Made by a program: the position numbers and the translations under genes
NCBI GenBank assembly: GCA_963969395.1
Contig: OZ017798.1
Coordinates: 7,060,173 to 7,124,172, forward strand
DNA length: 64,000 bases
Reading direction: 5' to 3'
DNA from: Pseudoscleropodium purum
Lineage: Eukaryota; Streptophyta; Bryopsida; Hypnales; Brachytheciaceae
Shown here: positions 13,540 through 27,010 of the stretch, in pieces
Layout of the letters: every line of letters begins with the position of its first letter
Position numbering within the stretch: position 1 is the stretch's first letter
The notes under the pieces: generated by a model
Seen by the model: only the letters and a program-made list of their open reading frames with translations
Database searches by the model: none
What the model was told of the DNA's origin: nothing

Positions 13540-16450
13540 TCCCCACATTGGATGGGAGGGGAATTTTTCTTTCTAGATGGATAGAGAAAAAAAAATGGCT
13601 ATTGTCATCCTCCAAGTGGTTTCAGAACATCTTTAACAAGCTAGTTTCACTGTCAAGTCACTCTAGAATGACTGATTTGTGACTACACCATACTTTGGAA
13701 GGTGTCACCAACTAGGATTGTTTTTTTAGGGTGATTCCATGCATTGCCTTCTCAATTAATACTTATAGCTTTTAGAAGATGGTGTGTGCACGACAAATAA
13801 ATTAATAAAAGACAATCTTCAAAACTGGTCTTTTTTCTTTTTTCTTCTCCTTCTCTTCTTTTCCCACTCAAAATTTTTATTTGTCTTCTTTATTTGTCAT
13901 GGTATGTTTTTGCCATCATACTTTTTTTTTTAAACTTTTCTTCTTCTTTTTCCTCTTTTTTCTCCTTTTTTATATCTTTGGGTTGGAAATAGCGGACATT
14001 AGTTGGAAATAGAGCACCCTACAAGTTGGCTATGGGTCGTGGTTGATAGTGGGTGCCTCTATCTTGACATTTAAATATTGTATGCAAAAGTTATAAAGGA
14101 ACAAAGTGCTCAATTGATATTGAAGATGCAGGCAAAGTGAAGATGGTAGTTTAAGGATAGTGGTGCATTTGGGAGTGCTCGCCTTATCCCCTGTGGCGAT
14201 TGGGGTTTTTCCCTTTTCCCAAGTCCCCACGGCAGCAAAATACAAGGTCCCGGCGGGATTGGGCTTCTCCTGCCCTTGGCAACAAAAAGAAAATTTAAGA
14301 CCACTGGCTGATGTATTGTAAGAGTCTTACTTGGACTATATATCACAAGTCCCATACTGCAGAGGCATCCAATAACTTTTCGAGTTGAAGTTCGTGCCTG
14401 TTGTGTCTGTGCCTGTTGTCTCTGTCGTGCACGAAAGATACTCAAGCGTACGACTCCTTGAATTGCTGAATATATGTAACTTAACTTAGAGCCCAGACAG
14501 TGCCCATCCAAAACGCCAATCCAAGTCGAGAATCAAAAGATCGGTCACCTTTTCTTCGAACATCTTACACTTACAGTATTGGAGACAGTAAAGAATTTGC
14601 ATGACTTGGTGTTGCATTCACACACCAGATACTTACTAACCTAAGCCCAAAAATTGAGTGCTAGAAGATTCCATTCACTGATGGAATGTTGTAACTACAT
14701 TTAATGGTGGTGACAAATCCAGACTACAAAAGCCGGAGGACAAGCTTGTGCACCTCTCCACCCCTACACTGTACACAACAAGATAAATTAAATGATTAAC
14801 AAGATAATCTTCTTTTTATCTGTGATTCATGCTAACATTACAAGCTTAGGCACCCAACTGTATCTGACAGTAACTCACAAACAAATAAAGCTTTGGAGAA
14901 ATGGAGATACAATCATACAATGCCATTGCTCAAATTGACAATTTCGTTAAATTGACACAATTCTAGGTACAGGAAATCACTGTGACGTGCACTTGCTCAA
15001 AGCTCATATAGATATAGTTTTGAGTCACTCACTCTGAAAAGTGCCTTGGTTGCAGACTTCTGCCAATTTCTTGGAAATTTTGCATTTCAGGCTTCAACTG
15101 AACTCTGCAGACAGGACGACCATACCACCTATTGGATAATTAGATCATATTCACAATACTTGCAACCTTTAAGGAAGTGGGTGGTGCTTATGATCATGAT
15201 TTGTAAAGTATCAAATTATAGAGCATGTGCTGGGAGAGAAACGTATGCACCGACCATCTTTCAACTTGCTTTGTCAGAATTAGGTTCTAGTGGGATCAAG
15301 AATACCACCACTTGGCTGCGTGGAAAGGTCTTTGTGCAGTTCAGTTAGTATCGTGAATTCCTAGTCGCGAGCAAATGATCCAGCAGGCTTGCAGTTTTTC
15401 CAACGTACATGCTTTTGTGGTTGTCGGTTGAAAACGAAATCGAAGGTGCACAAATCCAGTGTTGGTTACCAAAGATGACTACAAAACCTGGAGAGGCCCA
15501 TTCTACTCACAGTCACCACTCAATGGCGTGGTCTCCCTAGTACCCAAACTTTTGTTCCAGACCTTTTGTCTCTAGTTTCTGACTCAGCCTCGCAAGCAGA
15601 CACCTGAGCACGAAAGAGTCACGGTGATGTGCGATTTATATATGGTAGCCGCCTACTTTTGATCAGTGGCTAGAAAGTTCCTTAAAAACAATTCATAATT
15701 GCTAGTGTGCCATTGATGTTGAGAAGAAAAGACTCAGAAGAGAAGAGAGGAGAAGTTGGACAGTAAGATACAGGCAAGCCCACTTTGTTGTAATTCAAAT
15801 AATGCCCTGAAAATGTGTTGAATATCTGCTTCCCGGGAGGTTTCCTCCTGGTTTGTTATGCACGCATTTCGAAAAATATTGGAAAAAAACTTGTGAAATG
15901 TTCATAATTATTGAGTTCTGGTCAAGAAGGGGCGGAGTGGCCTAACTTACATACTTGGAGGTGGAGAAAAGATGCTGAAGAACAAGGCCACTTAATTGGT
16001 GCTCGCCTTGGTAGTCAACACAAGAAAACTTGGGTGCTTTGATTCAAATGAAGCCCATGACGGTGTTCTGTTGGATTCACTCTTTGAAGCCAACCTTCGA
16101 AAGGCAAGATGATCGAAAAGGAGTTTGGTGCAACGAGAATCGGCACAACCATAATCTGATCTTATTAAAATCAAACAGCTGGAAATAAGTCCATTTTCAT
16201 ATGGCCTGCTGCGCAATATGCTTGAGTATTGCAGGAAGACCATATTGTGGTGGGTCCAAAAAACATCATGGAAAATTTATAATTAAGTTGACAATTTGGT
16301 TGACACAAAAAAAAATTATACTACACGAGTATCATTTATCCTAGCACCCATCAAGCAATGCTTTGCAAAGTTCAATTGTGTAACGTAGTCTGCTCTTGAA
16401 GCAACCATTTACAGTAAGAGCTGATTGCCTTTTCAAGGAAGCTACTTTCA
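13540..16450. other. Higher-GC block, no gene recognised
   Basis: Between about 14.0 and 16.3 kb the sequence is less AT-rich than its surroundings. Open frames of 133 codons (14110-14511, minus) and 100 codons (15046-15348, plus) lack recognisable domains and have overlapping rivals. The block could be a decayed gene, an LTR-like relic or low-copy spacer. I see no paired LTRs and no reverse-transcriptase or integrase motif. Confidence 0.4.
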
Positions 16451-16459
16451 GTTAACTTT

Positions 16460-16580
16460 TGGAGGAAGAAAAATGGAATTGGTATCTACCCCACATTGTT
16501 TCATATTTTTTGGACCTTTGCAGAATTAGTTATGAATTTTCAAAGTTGGAATGCAATTGTCATCGAAAGCAACCACCTCC
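16460..16580 (+). repeat. Dispersed repeat, copy 1 (direct partner at 34.62-34.75 kb)
   Basis: This segment matches 34620-34755. Shared blocks are ATGGAATTGG, GGAATTAGTTATRAATTTTCA, AAGTTGRAATGGCA-like and CCACCTCCT. In the other copy the repeat leads straight into the hairpin at 34739. Confidence 0.6.
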
Positions 16581-17394
16581 TAAAATATATGCTATTGATA
16601 CATTGAAGAAAGCAATATTTACCTTTGTGTCATGATCGCTTATAGAACAAACTAAGGAGTGGACATTGTGACAAGGTTCATGAAATTGTCCACAAGAATT
16701 AGGGGATCCTATAATCCCTAGACAAAGTGTGTTTTTCAAATGAATTTGGCATTTTTTGGCGCATTGATAAAAAATGTTTTTTTTCAAATGGGTTGAAATT
16801 TGTTCTACTCATTGTCCACATGGTTGACAACAATTTTGAATGGTTGGAGTTCAACAAAAAAGATTTTATTTTATTTTTGATAAATATACTAAAGAATTGT
16901 AGACCTTGAGTCCCCATGGAGTTTTTGTTTTTGCTCTATTCACAATGGAGTCTCCACACCAGTGAGTACCACATCACTTTTAGATACAAACATGCAAAAT
17001 ATCAAAAGAAAATAATAGGGAAACCTTACTTTAAATCACCCTACAATATGGGAAAGTCTAGCTATTTTATTGATGATTTCTCGTGTAGTGAGTATTTAAG
17101 AGAAATTCAAATGGTAAAAATATAGTGCTAAATAATTAGAATATGTGGAAAAATTTCAAAATCTTTGACTATATAAATCACAAGATTGAAGCAATTTGAA
17201 GTTAGAAGAATTTTTTTTTTTTCCAAAATTGCTTTATAGGATTAATAAATTTTGACTCTTTCCTCTTGGAATAATATTTTAGAACTAAAATTAATTTTTT
17301 TTTACAATTGGATATAGGGATACAACATCATATTCATTTTGTACATGCCAAATTTCAAAGTAGATGGCATATTTAGCACAAACTCATTAGAAGA

Positions 17395-17670
17395 AATTTG
17401 AGGGCTCTAGAAGCCCATTTTGGGCATGTTCCCTCGTAGCGAAGGGAATGGTATGTTGTCAGAAACTTTTTTTTCAAAAAAAACTTATAATTCTTCAAAT
17501 GTAAAATAAAGTTGAAAAAAAAATTGGACAATGACATGGCAAGGTCTCGGCCACATCAGACCACTACAAGAGTATAGTTCCTAGAGTTTACAGTGCTGCA
17601 ACTAGTATAGTTATTAGAGTTCACATGTCTTAACTCATAGGCTCTTAGAGCCCTCAAATTTCTTCTAATG
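17395..17670. mobile_element. Small MITE-like element with 24-bp perfect inverted ends
   Basis: Positions 17395-17418 (starting CATTAGAAGAAATTTGAGGG) are the exact reverse complement of 17647-17670. The 276 bp between the outer ends has no coding frame. Inside, 17568-17630 has a local duplication of a TATAGTTNNTAGAGTTYAC phrase. The size and ends fit a non-autonomous DNA transposon. Immediate flanks do not show an obvious target duplication. Confidence 0.7.
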
Positions 17671-18819
17671 GCCTAAATTGCCTAAGTTGCTTGAATTTTT
17701 TTCAAGCACTATAATTTTCCACCTAGGCATCCAATTAATTTTTTTTCCTTCAAAATCAATTAGTATACTACATTGTGTCAAAATGTCAAATAAGTCCTTT
17801 CAAAATTGGCTCATAGTAAGCTATGTGAATATTCAATCGTTTATTCAACAAACAATTCTCCTTAAGGAATCAAGGTAATTGCATCTAATTATAAATCTAT
17901 TTTGAAAATCAAATTTTATAAATTTTGCCTAAAATATTTAGCTTATCAACATGAGAGTCTAGAAGCCAATTTTTAACACTTTGAAATTTCATAGTTCATT
18001 CACACTATTTGATTGTTAAAAATGCAAGCTTATTTATCTAAAATTTTCTTTTAGAATTTTCCCTGATTTACAATAAGATCCAACAAATAATAAAAACCAT
18101 GCTCAATTGCTTATTTTGTCAACTTTAGATGTTCTTATTTCATTTTATACCAAGATAAATAAACTTTAATCCTTTACCACTGAAAGTCTTGACACTAAAT
18201 AAATATGGTGTGACTCTATTTCATCTAGAAATCACTTTTCAAATGCCATTGTGAATTTGTTACATTGTAAACTCTTCAAAGACATTTTCATTGAGCAATC
18301 ATTGTTTTGTTTACTTATTAGTTTTAGTTTTACAAAAGCTTAGCTTATTAGGCTAGAAAATGCAACTCTCTAGTAACCATTCTCCTAGTCTTTTGTATTG
18401 AAGCCTAGATGATGGATTGCACTTATTTTTGATGGATGATGATTTGGATCAACCTTTACTAAATTTGCCATACATAACATAGATGTACTATCTACAACAC
18501 CATAACAATTAAATTTTGAGCAACTCTTTTTTAGTTTCAATATCAAAGATTTTATATAGATTCTTATGTTAAGACTCATTTGTATCTTATAAATAGGATG
18601 TACCTCTTGAAGTTACCATTTTAGACTCAAAGTCTTATTTTTTTTTTGTATTTAGTACTCCTTCCATCCTCAAATGATCTTTGGGTTGCTAAAAAATGAT
18701 CATTTTTGTAATTGAAGATTCAATGAATGGATAGTAATTTCCTTAAAATACTTAGAAATGGGTTGGAATAACATTATTTTCATCTTTGACTCTAAAGGTC
18801 AGAGACTATGCTTTCATTA

Positions 18820-19427
18820 GAAATGCTTCAAAACTACCATTTCTAATATAAGTACCAAATTTTAGAAGAAAAATAGTTTTGGACATAAATAACTATAGGA
18901 TCTTGAATTTTGCTAGTTCAAAAAGATGTGGAAAAATTTTCAGAAATTTCCACCTTGTAGATTGCAAGCTATTAGTCTTTGAATTCACAAAAATCTTATT
19001 TTAGGCCCTGGAAAAAACTAGGCAATTGCACTTTACAAGGTCATATTTGTAAGGAAAAATATCTATAATGGTGGTAATTCTTTGAATTCATTTTTCAAGG
19101 CAAGTTTCCTACATGCTTGAAATTTTTTAGATCATTTGGAATTGCACAACATATAGGCAAAAAATAGTAAGTAGAAAAAAGTAGAGATTGATTTAAATCA
19201 CTAAATTATTAAGAATTTAATTATGAAATTTAAAAATGCCAATACCAATATTTATAATGTAATAATAAACAATCTACATTTTATGCTTTTATTTTTTCAA
19301 AAAATATTGAAATTTGAGTTAAATAAAGGACTTCAAAGTTTATTTGAGAGTAGGTAATCTATAATTGCATGCAAACAAGAATACCTCATAACTTTCATCT
19401 CATAAATTCAAATGGAATGATTCAAAT

Positions 19428-19487
<60 letters not shown>

Positions 19488-19720
19488 AATTTTTATTTTT
19501 TATTTTGAAAAAAGTGATTTCTTAAGAAATTTTTAGGCTACCTACTAAGCATAGAAAATTTAATATCATGCAAAAACTTTTGAACCATGTAGTCAAAAAT
19601 TTTGTAAACTATTGGGCCTTAAAACTATTCCTTAGGCACTTGTGTGAAAATTTCAAAGAAAAAAAACAAAAATTTTGTTTGTAGTGAACTGCTCAAAATC
19701 ACTATGTTGTTAGAAAACGC
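18820..19720 (+). repeat. Dispersed repeat G, copy 1, with an internal (TA)n tract
   Basis: It matches the reverse complement of 44395-45325 in colinear order: GCAAGCTATTAG, GGCAATTGCACTT, AAGAATTTAATTATGAAA, CAATCTACATT, AAATATTGAAATTTGAG, CTCATAACTTT and CAAAATCACTAT. A shorter direct copy is at 31440-31930. No coding frame is seen. It is probably part of a larger decayed transposable element. Confidence 0.75.
19430..19485. repeat. (TA)n microsatellite
   Basis: An uninterrupted run of alternating T and A about 54 bp long sits inside repeat G. A second (AT)n run lies at the corresponding place of the inverted copy at 44.6 kb. Confidence 0.95.
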
Positions 19721-20539
19721 AATTTGGTCCTTAAATAGGGGTTAGCATACTAAACATTTGTCCAAAAAAAAGATTATTTGGGAGTAGAGGGAGGAATTTT
19801 TTAAAATTTTGTGTGTCAAAGAATGTGTTACATAAAAAATCAAAAAGCGTAACTAATTCTAGATTTTGTTCCTAAAAGCTTCAAGAGTCTTATTTTGTTA
19901 AATTTAAGTTTTCAATGAAAACTTATCAATCAAGGTGCAATACAATATCCATCTAAGATAAAAAATAGAATTTAGCCCAGTAGTCAATATTAAGCAAGGT
20001 GTCAAATGGGTATTTGACGCTCTTAAAATTGATGGATTGTTTTGGAATATAAAACAATCTAGGAGTCTAACACTATCAATTTCCAAATCTTCTTCTATTA
20101 TCAAAAGATGTTTTTTTCCAACCACCTACCCTATGACAATCATGATAAGAATTCTCACTTTAAGTATGCAAATTAGAAATAATAAACTTGTACATATAGT
20201 ATTGTGTACTTAGAATTAGTAGAAAGTATACTATTAAATTTAGAATTTTTTGGCCATAAACTCACAAAAAATAAACTCTTCACATTTTTAGCCATAGGGC
20301 TCATAGTATTATATGTTAGCAATGCCCTTGCAAATCCAAACCATCAATTCAGTATTATGCAGTACTATAGATTGTTGCAGGGTGCTATAGAAGCCGCTAG
20401 GAGCAGAAAATAGTAGAAAGGATTTTGTGGACCTTTCCATTTTTAGTAATTCACAAAAAATTCACAAAAAATTCATAAAATATGATATTTTGCAAGAAAA
20501 GATTGCACTTTCATTGCACTAAAGAATTTATGTAGGAAT

Positions 20540-20760
20540 TTTTTTCCCTCTTTGTAGCCTAATAAATAAATTAGTCTATAAATAACCACATGTTGATATT
20601 TATTCTTGAAAATAACCTACAAAGAATTAGTCTATAGATAACCACATATTGGTTATTTATTTCTAGAATTTTTTTCCCTCTTTGTCTTTTTCATGTGCAA
20701 AAGTTAGTCTTTGCATAGGAAATTTTTTCCCTCTTTGTCACTTTGACTCCACATGCACAA
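20540..20760. repeat. Local duplications of TTTTTCCCTCTTTGT and ATTAGTCTATA phrases
   Basis: The phrase AATTTTTTTCCCTCTTTGT or a close form occurs three times (near 20536, 20668 and 20722). TTAGTCTATARATAACCACAT occurs twice (near 20571 and 20628). This indicates a small, partly scrambled tandem array. No gene is seen. Confidence 0.6.
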
Positions 20761-20819
20761 CCTGCATGTTGCTATTTTCATAAAAAAAATCATTGTTAGT
20801 CCTTGTAATGTTCTTGTAA

Positions 20820-21100
20820 ACATCCAGTATGACTTATTTGTGGCTTTGAATTTGCATTTTGGATCAAAATAGGACTAAAATCCCTCAAAATGGGGAATGT
20901 AGATACCCAATTGAGGGTAGGTTAAAAATAATAAACTAATACGAATTTTTTTTTTAATTATTCAATCTTTGCAACTACCACATGTACCTGCACTCCAAAT
21001 TTCATGCCAAATGGACAAACAATGCAAAATTTATAAGCCAAAAAACACCCATCCAACGGCAAACAGACAAGAAATAGAACAAGTGTGTCTTGCAATTACC
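20820..21100. mobile_element. Right part of a ~700 bp TIR family element
   Basis: The body matches 28560-28813 in order (AATAGGACTAA, AATAATAAACYAA, CTACCMYATGTACCT, ATGCCA, ATAAGC). It ends ACAAGTGTGTCTTGCAATTACC at 21079-21100, close to the family terminus read in reverse. I could not place its left end; the copy may be truncated. Confidence 0.55.
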
Positions 21101-21794
21101 TATAAATATAAATAAAATTTAGAGAAAAATAAGATAGATGTTTTAATTTGGTCATTTAGAACAAAATTTCAAAAGTTTTGATAACAACATGTACCTAAAG
21201 TAGAAGATTTAGGGCCCATCAAATAAACTTGGGACCACATTCCTCTAGCTAATAGCATTTTGGCAGCTTTGGAGGTCCAACTCAAGCACAAGTGCTTTGT
21301 AGTCATGCATGATTGAAAAATAAGGAAAAAGGATCTAAATGACCAATTTTGGCCTTTTGAATCCAATAGTGTAATTAGATTTTTATTTAAAGTAATACAA
21401 AAATAAAATAGTGAGAGTAATGAATCTATGCCATTGATTTTTTTAACCACTTTCAATGGCATAGATTGAAAAGAGGCAGCTTAGTGTTGTGTTATTCTTT
21501 TTCTTGGTTTTGTTAAACTAAGTATCCTTTATATTTTGTCTAAGTTATAGTTTTTTAGAATTAATAAGCCCTTTTGTGTTGCTGCATCATGCAAAGTTAA
21601 CTATTTCTTTTTATTTTGTTGCAACTTCATGCTTGTAAAGATAATTATTTCTTTTGAAGTTGTCTCATTATATTTTCTTCCTTGATTCATCAAAGAGATT
21701 TTCAATTTTTTTATTGTTATTGTTATATGAACCTTTACTAAAAAGACTTAGAAATTCAATTTACTCATTGATAGCCTATTACAATAGTATCAGA

Positions 21795-22497
21795 GGGTCA
21801 TTGCAAGAAACACCAATCCTATTTTCCATCACAATTGCAATAAAGTTGTTGTCTTTTAGTATAAATTTTAAAACCCAAGTGCTAAGAACTTGAAATTTTT
21901 ATTGGAGATGTCTAACTTGATGGTAATTAGATCCCTTATTTTTTAGAAATTAAAAAATCATTTTATGTATAAAATTCAATTTTGTTAATTTATCACACTT
22001 TGACATTAAGGGGTTTTCACTACATTCAAAGTATCCAAATTGAATGATTTAGGGTTGAAATTTTGTTGGTCTATTTCTACACTAGATGGGCATATGCCTA
22101 CTAAGGGATTATTAAAAATATATTATTTTATGTCCTTTAGGCTCATGCAAATAGGGCTCCCTTGCATGAGCACTTTTGAACATTGAAAATGGTATCAACT
22201 TTAATTTTTTTTTGGTGAATTTTGATCACCATCAATTCCTTTCAAATGGCCAATTTTTAGTTTTTTTAATTCATGGTTTTCTATTTATTATTAATTTATA
22301 TTTCATTGTTTCAATTTTCCTATGACATTCTTTTTTTTTTCCAATAGTATTGTTTTAGTACTCACAAGTAGTTCAAGAGTACTATTTGTTGTCAATTTTT
22401 CCAATCAATAGCTAAGATTATTATAGTACCCTATAGCAAAAATGCAATTTTTACGAAAACGCTACGCAAAATGGCAAGGTGTTTCTTACAATGACCC
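21795..22497. mobile_element. 703-bp element with 20-bp TIRs, best-preserved copy of its family
   Basis: It begins GGGTCATTGCAAGAAACACC (21795-21814) and ends with the complement of GGGTCATTGTAAGAAACACC (22478-22497), a 19/20 match. There is no coding capacity. Related ends occur at 28087/28813, 45335/46003 and 21100, and less clearly at 37466. Flanking 8-9 bp do not match, so the superfamily (hAT, Mutator or other) stays open. Confidence 0.75.
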
Positions 22498-22799
22498 TAA
22501 AATATTTACTAGGTTAATTTAGAAGTTACCATTAGAAGGTATCAAAATAATTTGGGTAGTTATTGGAATGGATATGAGGATAATTTTGGAAGTTATTAGA
22601 GTTGTGAATGAAAAAATGACTAATCTATGAAATTTAAAAGTCAAAACAAAGTTAATAGTACACTTTAAGAAAAATATCAATTATTAAAAAACTTCTAAAA
22701 ATGAGTCGAAACTTCAAAGATTATGCTAGAATGAAGATAAGTAGTTTAACCCTAGACCGCCCAAGAGGACAAAAAGTGTCCTTACATAGTTTTAAGTCC

Positions 22800-23290
22800 A
22801 ATTGAAAGTTCTGTAACTTTTGCATCTAATGTCCGAATTCAATAAAACTTGTTGGAAAAGTTGTGCTCTGTCTTCTAGTTTGTGTGGTAAAATTTTCAGA
22901 TCAATCCAAGATGAATAAAGTTTCTGGAAGCCAATCGAAGTTCACAAGTTCAATTTGAGTTCACCAAACTGCATTTGACAGCTGCAACTTTGAGGGCTTG
23001 TATCTACTTTGTCAAATGTCTGTTTTCAATCAAATTTGTTGGGTTATGTTCCCCTTTTAGTTTAGTTATTGTGATGAAATATTCAAGTAAATTCAAGCCT
23101 CTTTGAATGTTTGGGAGCAATTCGAAGTTCAAAATTCAGACATTTTTGGATCACAAAGAACTTCGGCAGCTTGTTTCTTGTCCATACAATGTCCGTTTCC
23201 AATGTTTTTTTTGGTAAAGTTGCGCATACTAGTCTAGTTTGTGTGGATAAAATTTCACATCAATACAAGAAGTTATGAGTGACTAAAAAG
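22800..23290 (+). repeat. Three diverged tandem units of ~175-190 bp
   Basis: Three successive blocks share ATGTCYGTTTYCAAT, a TTGTTGG or TTTTTGG phrase, AAGTTGYGC, CTAGTTTGTGTGG and AAAATTTCA...ATCAA in the same order. The GTCC/GTCT anchors fall near 22831, 23018 and 23190. The arrangement looks like untranslated sequence of an old retroelement, but no coding part or LTR can be tied to it. Confidence 0.6.
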
Positions 23291-23299
23291 CATTTTAGT

Positions 23300-26140
23300 A
23301 GGAGGTTTTGGCTCATGTGTTTTTGGTAACTTTTCTTGCTATTTTTTGACATTTCAAAGCCATTTCACAAACACATTGAATCAATTGAATGATATTTTTT
23401 TCACCAATGTGTTTGTATGTTGGTTTTGAATCACTTCATAGCTTCAAATTTTTTCATTTGAGTAGGTTTAGAAATCAAATTTCACCTCAAAATGTGTTGC
23501 TAAGAAAATTTCAGCATCTTTTTTCAACATTAAAACATTATAATCTTGCAATCCATGCAATCAAATGACTCCAAATTTGACTTATGTTATCTAGAACATA
23601 TTCTCTACAATAATGCTTGGTTGAGATTTCTAAAACTTAGTGACATTTAGATTTATAGCACTTCAAAAGCAATGATATTTTTGAACCCAAAATGACCTTG
23701 GGCCTTCTAGAGTTAACGTTGATACCTTTATAAAAAACCAACAAATATTATGAAGTCTAGAATGAACTAAAGGCCCTTGTAGACATCAAAGACTAATTTT
23801 CAAGACTATTAAGAACTTAAAAAATGGACAAGAACTATAGAATATATGGATGGATGAAGTTTTTTATAAGAGCTTAGAGGTCTAGAGAACAATAAGGAGA
23901 TTTTAGAATGATGAAAAAAATTAGATTTGAATAAAAACTACAAAAATAGAACAAGATGAAGTTTGAGAGTTATAATTTAAGATTTTGAATGAAAAGACAC
24001 ATAGCAATATTAGTGGATTTCAAAAATTAAAGAAGAATGTTGAGACTAAATCACACATTTGCTAAAAAAAACTATGATTTAGATTTAAACTCTAGAAGTT
24101 ATCAATATATGAAGTTTTGAATGTTTGTATATCATCTAAACCTCAAACTCCAATAACTTTTGGTAGAAAAGTCTAATTAGGGTCAGCCTCACCATTTTAG
24201 AATGGAATGTTTAGATCATCACCTATTACTTTGAGTAGTTGAAATAGGTAAAAAAAAAAATCTAATTTTGAGGTTCACATTTGGAGTTGTAGACAGATCT
24301 AAAAGGCATAAATTCTAATTTTTATCAATTAGGAGAACGTTGAATTCTTAAGAGCCTTTTCACCTCTAAATCTTGCTCATTGCTTGGAAGACCATTCAAG
24401 CAAATGCATCACACCATTCAAAGTAGTTTTTTTTATTACCTAGGAATCTAAACAATAAATAATTCAATTTTGTGAACTATAGCTTTAGAAGTCAGATCAA
24501 GAATACTCACATGGAATTCTTGTACTATTATTCTACATTGCCATATCTATTAAGAATTAGTTTACAAAATAAGAACAATAGGTCTACTTCTCTTTATTTA
24601 CCCCCTAAAGGCCAAAAAGTCCCCTCAGAGGACTTTTGAAGGTTCATACCTGTATCTATGATCTCAATTTTTGATAAGATTTTTTAAATTTATTTTAAAA
24701 TAGTAAAATTCATTAGCTCTCTAGGAATATAATTTTTATTTCAATTGGTAACCGTGAGCAAAAATTATGCCATAATAAGCTTGAAATAAGCAAAATGGGA
24801 AAAACCCCAAAAATTTTGAAATAAATTTTTATAATACCTTCATAGATTTCTTTTTCTAGATATATTAAATAGAAATATTTAATTCATTTTCTTTTTATAG
24901 ATAAGTGATGTCAAAATTGTGAATCGTATTTTGCAAGCAATTTTAGCAAATTCTTGAGAAAATGAAGTGCTGAATTTTTTTGACTCAATTTTAGCAATTT
25001 AAAAAAAGAAGTTACACATGGTTGAGTTTGCAAGTTTCTAGAACAATCTTATCATTGGGATAAGAGGGTTTCAACTTCCATCTTAGGGCTATCAACAATT
25101 TTTTAAAGAATGAAAACCATTAGTTTGTTTTTTTGAAATTTTTCTTCAAACTTGGAATTCCATTTTTTAACTTAAAAAAACATTCAACTTATAATTTGTA
25201 GTCCACAAATTTTAAAGGTTCAAGCTAAGCCTTATAATCTAGTTAGACTAGGAACAAAAAACTCATTTTCTTCTACATATTTTATAGTAGTTTAGTCCAG
25301 GATCCTATGGTTGGATATGTAAAAGAAACAAATGTTTAAACTTTCTATTGTTTGCATTGGAATGGTAGTTTTGAATGATTTTGAGTTAAAAAAATGGCTT
25401 TAAGGCTCTAGGGAATGAAACATTCCCTCAAAGGAACCTATTTCTAAAGAGGTTGCAATAAAGCCTTGGATGTGGAGAGAACATGGTTATATCTAACATC
25501 TATATATCCAAAGTTGCTTGAAAATATATTAATCTAAATTATTATGTTGATTTTCAGTCAAGTGCAAGCATTTATAATTGAAACGATACAAACATTTAGT
25601 CTCATCCTAGAATCATTTGGTGTTGTCATTTAAAATCTAATTAGGAACAATTAGGAAATGTGAGCTTATCAGATCTAAGTGAATTTCTAAATGCGATTAT
25701 TCATCTCTTGATTTGAAATTTGTACAACCATGTATTATAAAAAACTTGAAGAAGTAAATTTGATATTGAATTATAAACAAAATTTGTAGATTTTAAATGG
25801 TGGATTACCTTTATATAGTTAAATTGATTATTTCTACCACCAAATGTTATTAATAAAATTAAAAATTTACAATTGAAATTTTTCCATAATAATGACATTC
25901 TAAGTATTGACAATTTAATAGGATTTTCTTATAATGAGTTTGCAATCATAAAAATCTAAATGAAGTTATCAGTTTACTAAGAATTTAGGATTACTTTGCT
26001 ATTTGTACTACCAATGATAATCAATTGAAGGATTTGAACTTTACAAACTTTAGTGAACATAAATTTTGAATGAATTTGAAAATTTATTGAAAATTGAATT
26101 ATAAATTTGTAATTTTGCAATAGATAAGCATGTATTATAT
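23300..26140. other. AT-rich stretch, no gene recognised
   Basis: All open frames are short (70 codons or fewer) and without motifs. No clear repeat pairing was found beyond short A/T-rich phrases. Confidence 0.45.
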
Positions 26141-26149
26141 TATTGTAAA

Positions 26150-26400
26150 AGATAGAGATGCAATAATACTAGCATGCTAGCGCAAGGATATAAGCCTACA
26201 AGCCTCGAATCTAATTGTAGGTATATACAACCATTTGAAAGTATTTATAACATAAGTACACTATAACATGGAGAGAGTTATAATATAGGTACCTATAACA
26301 TAGACACATATAACTATAGAAGGTGTTTATAATATAGATTCCTAGGCTTATGGTCTCATAGATTCTATATTTACATGCTAGCAATCTTTAATAGAGATGT
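26150..26400 (+). repeat. 'GTACCTATAA' repeat, copy 2
   Basis: It is colinear with 10570-10870. It faces an inverted copy (26770-27010) across about 370 bp, so the pair could fold into a long stem of about 230 bp per arm. Confidence 0.7.
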
Positions 26401-26769
26401 ATACAAATGGAACAACCAAACTTTGTTTAGGTTTATACAAAAAGACATTTTGAGTACATGTGTAGGACATAAAGGGATTTTAAAAATTACAATGTATTAA
26501 AAAAAATTCTCTTTAAAATCTCCAAATCCTATAATCTTTAGGTGATCATCACTATTGTGAAAGACATCTACTAGTAGAAAATTGCATTGAGAGAAAGAAT
26601 ATTTGGATGACATTTGTATTTTCAATGACATGAAAATATCAAATCCTATGCAAATTTCAAAATCGAGTGCATACACCAAGGTATTGATATGGAGGTATTA
26701 TTTTTTAGGTACAATTAAGAAAAACCTAGTGTACTTTAGGAAATTATCTAACAATCCTTAATTTCGGTG

Positions 26770-27010
26770 AATAGAATCAAGGAGTGTAGTAGCTAACATA
26801 GGACTCTACACTATAAACATTTTTTATATTTATAGGATTCTATATTATAGGTACCTATATTATAAACTCTCTCCATGTTATGGTGTACCTAAATTATAGA
26901 TATATGTATTATAAATACCTTCAAATGATTGTAGGTACATACCTAAGTTCAAGGCTTGTAGCTTCATGTCTTTGTGCCCAAGCCTTAACATTGTTGTTCT
27001 AACTTGTAGT
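26770..27010 (-). repeat. 'GTACCTATAA' repeat, copy 3 (inverted)
   Basis: Read on the minus strand it contains ACAAGCCTTGAA, TGTACCTACAATCATTTGAA, GTATTTATAATA, ACATGGAGAGAGTTTATAAT and AGGTACCTATAATATAGA in the same order as copy 2. Copies 2 and 3 may be the two arms of one element or two separate insertions. The free-standing copy at 10.6 kb favours separate insertions. Confidence 0.7.

Noticed and set aside
14110..14511. 133-codon minus frame, possible retroelement or host gene fragment
   Set aside because: The translation is rich in Q/R and P without family motifs, and no LTR pair or polymerase motifs were found nearby.
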